64,000 bases of DNA from positions 62,001 to 126,000 of the forward strand of contig CAXTNT010000009.1 in assembly GCA_964245825.1 (NCBI GenBank), in the 5' to 3' direction. The notes below the pieces were generated by a model, which saw only the letters and a list, made by a program, of their open reading frames with translations, was not told where the DNA came from and searched no databases. Origin of the DNA: CAJCIY01 sp964245825 (GTDB lineage: Bacteria > Actinomycetota > Actinomycetes > Mycobacteriales > CAJCIY01). Below, piece by piece: positions 58,225 to 64,000 of this stretch. The first letter of the stretch is position 1, and each line of letters opens with the position of its first letter. A program made the position numbers and the translations under genes.

Positions 58225-59211
58225 CTACCGGCCGAGGCGGGCGTACACGGCCTCGGACTCGGCCTTCTTGCGCTCCCACCAGGCCCGGTTGGCGGCGTAC
58301 CACTCCACGGTGGCCTCGAGACCGGCGCGGAAGCTGGTGTAGCGCGGCGCCCACCCCAGTTCGCCGGTGATCTTGGCGGCATCGATCGCGTAGCGCAGGT
58401 CGTGTCCAGGCCGGTCGTCGACGTGCTCGAACCAGTCCGCCGGCCGGCCCGTCACCTCGAGCAGCTCAGCGATGACCTCCCGGTTGGACCGCTCGCCGTC
58501 GGCGCCGATGAGGTAGGTCTCACCCAGCTTTCCGTCGGTGAGGATCAGGTGGACGGCGGCGTTGTGGTCCTCGACGTGGATCCAGTCGCGGACGTTCTCC
58601 CCCGAGCCGTACAGCTTGGGGCGGACCTCGTCGAGGATCCCGGTCACCTGGCGGGGGATGAACTTCTCCGGGTGCTGGTACGGCCCGTAGTTGTTGCTGC
58701 AGTTGCTGATCGTCGCCGGCAGCCCGTAGGTGCGTACCCACGCCCGTACCAGCAGGTCGGCGCCTGCCTTCGTCGAGGAGTAGGGGCTCGACGGCCGGTA
58801 CGGGGTCTCCTCGGTGAACCGGGCCGGGTCGTCGAGCTCCAGGTCGCCGAACACCTCGTCGGTGGAGATGTGGTGCAGCCGGGTGCCGTGCCGGCGGACG
58901 GCCTCGAGCAGCGCGAAGGTGCCCAGCAGGTTGGTGTGCACGAACGCGGCCGGCCCGTCGATCGAGTTGTCGTTGTGCGACTCCGCGGCGAAGTGGACGA
59001 CGACGTCGTGCTCGGACACCAGCCGATCGACCAGGGCGGTGTCGGCCACGTCGCCCACGACCAGGCGGACGTCGGCCGGCAGGCTGGCCCGGTCGCCGGC
59101 GTACGTCAGCCGGTCCAGGACGGTCACCTCGTACCCGGGATGCTCGCGGACCGTCAGGTGGACGAAGTTGGCCCCGATGAAGCCGGCTCCGCCGGTGACG
59201 AGCATGCGCAT
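58225..59211 (-). CDS. rmlB: dTDP-glucose 4,6-dehydratase
   Basis: A 328-residue short-chain dehydrogenase. NAD motif TGGAGFIGANF, HFAAESHNDNSI, HISTDEVFGDL, catalytic YSSTK (Tyr, Lys) and SNNYGPYQHPEKFIP. Converts dTDP-glucose to the 4-keto-6-deoxy sugar, first step toward dTDP-rhamnose. ATG 59211 has GGGAGA upstream. No rmlA, rmlC or rmlD in the window. Confidence 0.9.
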   Translation of the reverse strand: MRMLVTGGAGFIGANFVHLTVREHPGYEVTVLDRLTYAGDRASLPADVRLVVGDVADTALVDRLVSEHDVVVHFAAESHNDNSIDGPAAFVHTNLLGTFALLEAVRRHGTRLHHISTDEVFGDLELDDPARFTEETPYRPSSPYSSTKAGADLLVRAWVRTYGLPATISNCSNNYGPYQHPEKFIPRQVTGILDEVRPKLYGSGENVRDWIHVEDHNAAVHLILTDGKLGETYLIGADGERSNREVIAELLEVTGRPADWFEHVDDRPGHDLRYAIDAAKITGELGWAPRYTSFRAGLEATVEWYAANRAWWERKKAESEAVYARLGR

Positions 59212-59275
59212 GGCGGGATTCTCCCGCATCCACGCACCGGGCGCTCCGCACGAGCGGCCGCTCGGTGCGGGCAGG

Positions 59276-59725
59276 TCAGCCGTGCCCGCCGCCCATGCCG
59301 GTCGGGCTGACGCCGGTGGCCTCCTCGGTGTGCTGGTTCAGGCCGCGGAAGTTCTCGAACAGCAGGCCCACGCCGCTGAACAGGATCAGCCCGATGGCGA
59401 TGAACGTCAGCCACAGCCCGAAGATGAAGCCCAGCAGACCGACCACGGTCGAGGCGGCGAGCGCGATCGGCCAGTGGCTCGCCGGGCTGAAGTGCGCGAG
59501 GTCGCCGGCTCCCTCGGAGATCTCCGCGTCGGGCCGGTCCTCGGGCCGCGGCCCCATCCGGCGGGCGGTGAAGACCAGGTAGAAGGCGACCAGCAGACCG
59601 AGGCCGGCAGTCAGCGCGATGCACGTCGTCCCGGTCCAGTCGTACGAGGAGAACCAGTAGATGACGTCCATCACCGCCATGAACACACCGATGAACGCGA
59701 AGAGATAACCCTCGGCCTTGCCCAC
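59276..59725 (-). CDS. ctaF: Cytochrome c oxidase subunit IV (actinobacterial)
   Basis: A 149-residue membrane protein with four helices (YLFAFIGVFMAVMDVIYW, IALTAGLGLLVAFYLVFTARRMG, WPIALAASTVVGLLGFIFG, FIAIGLILFSGVGLLFENF) and PEDRPDAEISEGAGDLAHFSP between helices 2 and 3. Accessory subunit of the actinobacterial aa3 oxidase. GTG 59725 lies 8 bp after ctaD. Confidence 0.9.
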   Translation of the reverse strand: MGKAEGYLFAFIGVFMAVMDVIYWFSSYDWTGTTCIALTAGLGLLVAFYLVFTARRMGPRPEDRPDAEISEGAGDLAHFSPASHWPIALAASTVVGLLGFIFGLWLTFIAIGLILFSGVGLLFENFRGLNQHTEEATGVSPTGMGGGHG

Positions 59726-59733
59726 GGCGCGGC

Positions 59734-61425
59734 CTAGCTGCTCTCGGGTACGGCGTGGTACTCGTCGCGGCCGGCGATCTCGGGGAAGTGCAGGTCGAAC
59801 GCGGGCCGCTCGGACCGGATGCGCGGCAACGAGACGAAGTTGTGCCGCGGCGGCGGGCAGGACGTCGCCCACTCCAGGGAGTTGCCGAAGCCCCACGGGT
59901 CGTCGACGGTCGCCACCTCGCCCGTACGACGGGACTTCCAGACGTTGTAGAGGAACGGCAGGGTCGACAGGCCGAGCAGGATCGCGCCGGCCGTCGAGAC
60001 GGTGTTGAGGGTCGCGAACTTCGCGTCGTAGGTCTCGTATCTGCGGGGCATGCCCTTGATGCCGAGCCAGTGCTGCACCAGGAACGTGGTGTGGAAGCCG
60101 ATGAACAGCGTCCAGAAGTGCAGCTTGCCGAGCCGGTCGTCGAGCATCCGGCCGGTGAACTTCGGGAACCAGAAGTAGATCCCGGCGAACATCCCGAACA
60201 CGACCGTCCCGAACAGCACGTAGTGGAAGTGCGCCACCACGAAGTACGTGTCGCTGACATGGAAGTCGATCGGCGGGGCGGCGAGCAGCACACCCGTCAG
60301 GCCGCCGAACAGGAACGTGATCAGGAAGCCGATGCAGTACAGCATGGGGGTCTCGAAGGTCAGCGACCCCCGCCACATCGTGCCTATCCAGTTGAAGAAC
60401 TTCACTCCGGTCGGCACGGCGATCAGGAACGACATGAAGGCGAAGAACGGTAGCGCCACCGCCCCGGTCACGAACATGTGATGCGCCCACACCGTCATCG
60501 ACAGCGCACCGATGGAGATCGTCGCGAAGATGAGCCCCTTGTAGCCGAAGCAGGGCTTGCGGCTGAACACCGGGATCACCTCGGTGACGATGCCGAAGAA
60601 CGGCAGCGCCACGATGTAGACCTCGGGATGACCGAAGAACCAGAACAGGTGCTGCCAGAGGATCGCGCCGCCGGGGGTGTCGAAGATGTGCGCGTGGAAG
60701 CGGCGTTCGGCCTCCAGGGCGAGCAGCGAGGCACCCAGCACGGGGAACGCCACGAGTGCCAGCAGCGTCGTGATGAGCATGTTCCAGGTGAAGATCGGCA
60801 TCCGGAACATGGTCATGCCGGGGGCCCGCAGCGTCAGGATCGTCGTCACGAAGTTGACCGACCCGAAGATCGTGCCGAACCCGGAGATGGCCAGGCCGAC
60901 GATCCACATGTCGGCGCCGACCTCGGGCGAGAAGATCTTGGTCGACAGCGGGGCGTACGCGAACCAGCCGAAAGCGGCGGCGCCGCCGGGGGTGAGGAAG
61001 CCGGCGAGCACGGTCAGCCCGCCGAAGAGGTAGAGCCAGTAGGCGAAGGCGTTCAGCCGCGGGAACGACACATCGGGCGAGCCGATCTGCAGCGGCACCA
61101 GGAAGTTCGCGAAGCCGAAGGCCATCGGCGGCGCGAACAGGTACATCATCAGCGAGCCGTGCATCGTGAAGAGCTGGTTGTACTCGCCGGGCGTCAGGAA
61201 GTCGGCTCCCGGCCGCGCCAGCTCGGCCCGCATGATCTCGGCCATCACCCCGGCGGCCAGGAAGAAGGCGAAGCCGGTGACCATGTACAGCACGCCGATG
61301 CTCTTGTGGTCGGTCGTGGTGAGGTAGCCCCACAGACCCGGCCTCTTGCGGGTCTCGTTCTCGCCGCCGTGCGAGGCGTTCTCGTGTCCGCCGGTGGTCT
61401 GGACCGGCTCGGAGGTCAGCGTCAC
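59734..61425 (-). CDS. ctaD: Cytochrome c oxidase subunit I
   Basis: A 563-residue heme-copper oxidase core with about twelve helices. Heme and copper ligands are in FTMHGSLMM, FFGHPEVYI (cross-linked His-Tyr), VWAHHMF and VVAHFHYVLFG. Reduces oxygen to water with proton pumping. GTG 61425 overlaps the ctaC stop by GTGA. Confidence 0.96.
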   Translation of the reverse strand: MTLTSEPVQTTGGHENASHGGENETRKRPGLWGYLTTTDHKSIGVLYMVTGFAFFLAAGVMAEIMRAELARPGADFLTPGEYNQLFTMHGSLMMYLFAPPMAFGFANFLVPLQIGSPDVSFPRLNAFAYWLYLFGGLTVLAGFLTPGGAAAFGWFAYAPLSTKIFSPEVGADMWIVGLAISGFGTIFGSVNFVTTILTLRAPGMTMFRMPIFTWNMLITTLLALVAFPVLGASLLALEAERRFHAHIFDTPGGAILWQHLFWFFGHPEVYIVALPFFGIVTEVIPVFSRKPCFGYKGLIFATISIGALSMTVWAHHMFVTGAVALPFFAFMSFLIAVPTGVKFFNWIGTMWRGSLTFETPMLYCIGFLITFLFGGLTGVLLAAPPIDFHVSDTYFVVAHFHYVLFGTVVFGMFAGIYFWFPKFTGRMLDDRLGKLHFWTLFIGFHTTFLVQHWLGIKGMPRRYETYDAKFATLNTVSTAGAILLGLSTLPFLYNVWKSRRTGEVATVDDPWGFGNSLEWATSCPPPRHNFVSLPRIRSERPAFDLHFPEIAGRDEYHAVPESS

Positions 61426-62282
61426 GCGGTGCTCCCGGCGGGGGTGGCGTCGACGACCCACTGCGGGACGGGAGCGCTCCGACCCTGGGTCGCCATGGAC
61501 TGCAGGTAGGTCTGGTAGTCGGCCTTCGACACGACCTTCATGTCGAAGTTCATCCGGGCGTGGTCATAGCCGCACAGCTCGGCGCAGTGCCCCTCGAACA
61601 GGCCCGTCCGCTCGATCTCGCTGACCTGCCACGTGTTGGTACGCCCGGGGATGACGTCCATCTTGAACAGCAGCTGCGGCACGTAGAAGTCGTGGATGAC
61701 GTTGTTGGAGTGCAGCTGGAACTGGATCGGGGTGTCGACCGGGACGACCAGCGTCGGCTCGGTGGTGTTGGACGACCCGGTCGTGAAGATGGCCGAGCCC
61801 GCGTCGACGCCGGCCCCGGCGCTGTCGGAGAGGTAACGGAAGGTCCAGCCCCACTGGAAGGCCTCGACGTCGACCACGTCGACGCCGTGGCTCGCGGGAC
61901 TCGCGGTCGTCTTCGTGACGTACACCTCGTCCGTCGCGGTGTAGTAGAAGAGCGCGGCCACGATCACGAACGGCACGACCGTGTAGAGGATCTCGATCGG
62001 CAGGTTCAGCGCGACCTGCTTGGGCAGCGTGTCGTCCCGCTTCCGGTAGGCGACCGCCGCGTAGAGGATCAGGAACAGCACGAACCCGCCCACGACGGAC
62101 GCGGCGATGCACGACCCGATCCACATCTGGCGCATCCGGGCGCCCTGCGGGGTGATCGCGTGCGGGAACCCGAACGAGGCGTCGCAGGCCGTGGTCGACA
62201 GCAGCAGGAGCAGGCCCAGCGGGAGCAGGCGCAGGACGCGCCGCCGCCCGGTGACCGCACCGCGCGCGACCGACCGCTGCAC
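61422..62282 (-). CDS. ctaC: Cytochrome c oxidase subunit II
   Basis: A 286-residue lipoprotein: signal ending LLLLLSTTAC (lipobox Cys), two helices, then the cupredoxin domain with the CuA site (VIHDFYVP, GHCAELCGYDHARM). Accepts electrons from QcrC. GTG 62282. Heads the ctaC-ctaD-ctaF operon. Confidence 0.94.
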   Translation of the reverse strand: MQRSVARGAVTGRRRVLRLLPLGLLLLLSTTACDASFGFPHAITPQGARMRQMWIGSCIAASVVGGFVLFLILYAAVAYRKRDDTLPKQVALNLPIEILYTVVPFVIVAALFYYTATDEVYVTKTTASPASHGVDVVDVEAFQWGWTFRYLSDSAGAGVDAGSAIFTTGSSNTTEPTLVVPVDTPIQFQLHSNNVIHDFYVPQLLFKMDVIPGRTNTWQVSEIERTGLFEGHCAELCGYDHARMNFDMKVVSKADYQTYLQSMATQGRSAPVPQWVVDATPAGSTA

Positions 62283-62412
62283 CCGTCACCTGGCCTCTCG
62301 CCCGGCCGCACGACCGCTGTTGTGGGCGGCGCGCAGCGACGTTTCGGAACGGCCGGACTCTATAGCAGCGGCAGGGGCGCCGACGCGTTGGAGCGCGGGG
62401 TTGGATGCCCCT

Positions 62413-63558
62413 GTGGCGGACGGTCGGCGAGGCCTTGGTGGCAGCTATCTGGACTGGGCGTCGACGGCGCCCCTGCACCCTGCCGCTGCCCAGGTCCTGG
62501 GCGAGCTGCTCGGCGACTTCACCCCGGCCGACAGCCCCGGCGCCTGGGCGGACCCGATGCGGTTGTACGGGTCGGCGCGCCGCGTCCGGGCGGCCCTGGA
62601 CGCCGCCCGCGAGCAGGTCGCGGGGCTGCTGGGCGCTCGTCCCGACGAGGTGTCCTTCCCGCCGTCCGGGACGGCCGCGGTGCACGCCGCCCTGCTCGGC
62701 ACGCTCGCCGCCCGCGCCCGGGCGGGCCGGCGGCTGGTGCACTCGGCGGTGGAGCACTCCTGCGTGCTGGCCGTCGCGGCGCAGGCCGAGGCCGACCCGG
62801 TGCCGGTGGACGACCTCGGGCGGGTGTCGGCGGCCGGGTTCGCCGTGGCCGTGCCGGGCGCGGCGGTCGCCTCGCTGCAGAGCGCCAACCACGAGGTGGG
62901 CACGCTCCAGCCGGTCGCCGAGGTCGCCGCGGCCTGCGCCCGGGCGGGCGTCCCGCTGCACGTGGACGCCGCGCAGTCGGTGGGCCGGCTCGACCCGCCG
63001 GCAGGCTGGGACCTGCTCACCGCCAGCGCGCACAAGTGGGGGGGCCCGCCGGGCGTCGGCGTGCTCGCGGTACGCACGGGGACCCGCTGGCGTTCACCCT
63101 GGCCGGCGGACGAGCGGGGTTGGGGCTACGAGAACGTCCCGGCGGTGCTGGCGGCCGCCGCGGCGCTGCAGGCGGTCGAGGGTGAACGGCGGGCGGAGGC
63201 GCCGCGGCTGGCCGGCCTGGTCGATCGGGTCCGGCGAGAGGTGCCCGCCGCCGTGCCCGAGGTCGACGTGGTCGGCGACCCGGACCCCGCCGGCCGGGCG
63301 CCGCACCTGGTGACGTTCTCCTGCCTGTACGTCGAGGGCGAGGCCCTGCTGCTGGAGCTGGACCGCGCCGGGGTGTCGGTGTCCAGCGGCTCCTCGTGCA
63401 CGTCCTCGGCGCTCACCCCCTCGCACGTGCTCGCGGCGATGGGAGCGCTCACGCACGGCAACGTGCGGGTGTCGTTCGGGCGCAGCTCGACCGACGCCGA
63501 CGTGGACCGGTTGCTGGCCGTCCTGCCCGGCGCGGTCGAACGGCTGCGGTCGTCATGA
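62413..63558 (+). CDS. Cysteine desulfurase family protein
   Basis: A 381-residue fold-type I PLP enzyme: YLDWASTAPLHPAA, VEHSCVLAV, NHEVGTLQPV, VDAAQSVG, PLP Lys208 in SAHKWGG and catalytic Cys329 in SGSSCTSSAL. Releases sulfur from cysteine as a persulfide. The start (GTG 62413) is not firm; the frame is open back to 62107. It overlaps the TusA-like gene by ATGA, so the persulfide is probably passed to that carrier. Confidence 0.87.
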   Translation: MADGRRGLGGSYLDWASTAPLHPAAAQVLGELLGDFTPADSPGAWADPMRLYGSARRVRAALDAAREQVAGLLGARPDEVSFPPSGTAAVHAALLGTLAARARAGRRLVHSAVEHSCVLAVAAQAEADPVPVDDLGRVSAAGFAVAVPGAAVASLQSANHEVGTLQPVAEVAAACARAGVPLHVDAAQSVGRLDPPAGWDLLTASAHKWGGPPGVGVLAVRTGTRWRSPWPADERGWGYENVPAVLAAAAALQAVEGERRAEAPRLAGLVDRVRREVPAAVPEVDVVGDPDPAGRAPHLVTFSCLYVEGEALLLELDRAGVSVSSGSSCTSSALTPSHVLAAMGALTHGNVRVSFGRSSTDADVDRLLAVLPGAVERLRSS

Positions 63559-63779
63559 TCACCCTGGACTGCCGCGGGATGCGCTGCCCGCGGCCGGTCA
63601 TCGAACTGGCGGCGCACATCACCGACGTACCGGTGGGTGGTCTCGTCGAGGTCTGGGCCGAGGACCCGGCCGCCCGCCCGGACATCGCGGCCTGGTGCCG
63701 GATGCGTGGCCAGACCTACGTCGAGGAACGCCCCGGGCCGGGCGGGGTCCCGGCCTACCTGGTCCGGCGCGCCGGCTGA
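63555..63779 (+). CDS. TusA-family sulfur carrier protein
   Basis: A 74-residue protein, MITLDCRGMRCPRPVIELAA, with the sulfur-accepting Cys11 in the CPxP-type motif (CPRP). Takes persulfide sulfur from the overlapping desulfurase. Destination unknown; tRNA thiolation, molybdopterin or another cofactor are possible. Often found beside ctaC in actinobacteria. Confidence 0.85.
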   Translation: MITLDCRGMRCPRPVIELAAHITDVPVGGLVEVWAEDPAARPDIAAWCRMRGQTYVEERPGPGGVPAYLVRRAG

Positions 63780-63780
63780 G

Positions 63781-64000
63781 CTAGGGCTGTACGAGCGAGC
63801 GCTCGAAGCAGCGGGACAGCCCGGAGCCGACGTACGGGCCGAAGCAGGGGATCGGCCGGTAGCCCGAGCGCTCGTAGAAGCGGATCGCGGCCGTGAGCAG
63901 GTCGCCCGTCTCCAGTCGCATGGTGTGGATGCCGCTCGCGCGGGCCCACTGCTCGAGCGTGTGCAGGATCGCGCTGGCGGCGCCCGTCCCGCGGGCGGCC
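63781..64000 (-). CDS. GNAT family acetyltransferase, C-terminal part
   Basis: A partial frame entering from the right edge, read from 63999 to TAG at 63781-63783 (about 72 residues): motif A end ARGTGAASAILHTLEQWA, then RLETGDLLTAAIRFYERSGY and PCFGPYVGSGLSRCFER. This is the usual end of a small-molecule N-acetyltransferase. The start is outside the window. Confidence 0.8.
   Translation of the reverse strand, partial: AARGTGAASAILHTLEQWARASGIHTMRLETGDLLTAAIRFYERSGYRPIPCFGPYVGSGLSRCFERSLVQP

Overview
This window reads as a chromosomal stretch of a high-GC actinobacterium. The supports are strong G/C third-position bias, frequent GTG starts, many 4-bp ATGA/GTGA gene overlaps, actinobacterial families (Rv2175c, SepH, DUF3040, DUF6504, the QcrCAB respiratory branch) and a gene order that follows the Mycobacterium tuberculosis Rv2172c-Rv2200c region and its Streptomyces counterpart. 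A run of ten N at 45078-45087 shows it is a draft scaffold. No rRNA, tRNA, CRISPR array or intact insertion sequence was recognised. The genus cannot be fixed from sequence alone.

1-11 kb: a transglutaminase-like membrane protein, a DUF3040 membrane protein, the Y-family polymerase DinB and a methyltransferase. Next comes a tight minus-strand operon of DUF6504 protein, SAV_6107-type HEPN protein and a DnaE2-type error-prone polymerase. A near-perfect LexA/SOS box (10418-10433) lies between this operon and a divergent AlkB-like dioxygenase, so the locus looks like a DNA-damage tolerance and alkylation-repair module.

11-17.4 kb: an accessory, partly degraded patch. It holds a truncated near-identical copy and a third fragment of the alkB-like gene, a possible three-gene operon (DUF6338 membrane protein, 62-aa Lys/Gly-rich protein, phosphotransferase-like kinase), a frameshifted dienelactone hydrolase, a zinc metallopeptidase and an acetyltransferase.

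17.4-31.3 kb: MetF is divergent from the carotenoid genes crtI-crtB. The lycopene cyclase halves crtYc-crtYd sit in a separate minus-strand operon with an Rv2175c-like DNA-binding protein and a Gfo/Idh oxidoreductase. These are followed by a LysM transglycosylase, a PASTA Ser/Thr kinase of the PknL type, endonuclease IV, a DUF5667-like protein, threonine aldolase, a sigma-like/ZAS membrane protein, class II DAHP synthase and an Rv2179c-like 3'-exoribonuclease.

31.3-50.6 kb: lipid, envelope and central metabolism. Genes include glycerol kinase, PlsC, an esterase, ROK glucokinase, an ArsA-type ATPase, two SRPBCC proteins, a metallophosphoesterase, FadD15-type acyl-CoA ligase, PimB-type mannosyltransferase, SepH and a RipC-like NlpC/P60 hydrolase under a c-di-AMP (ydaO) riboswitch. 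A HIT protein, a DEDDh exonuclease/GIY-YIG protein, an Lrp-type sensor and TrpD follow. The scaffold gap falls inside the NlpC/P60 gene, and a foreign-looking efflux-adaptor fragment is attached to one edge of it.

50.7-64 kb: the aerobic respiratory supercomplex. ctaE-qcrC-qcrA-qcrB run on the plus strand and ctaC-ctaD-ctaF on the minus strand, separated by a four-gene sugar-nucleotide/glycosyltransferase cluster. The window ends with a cysteine desulfurase, a TusA-like sulfur carrier and a partial acetyltransferase.
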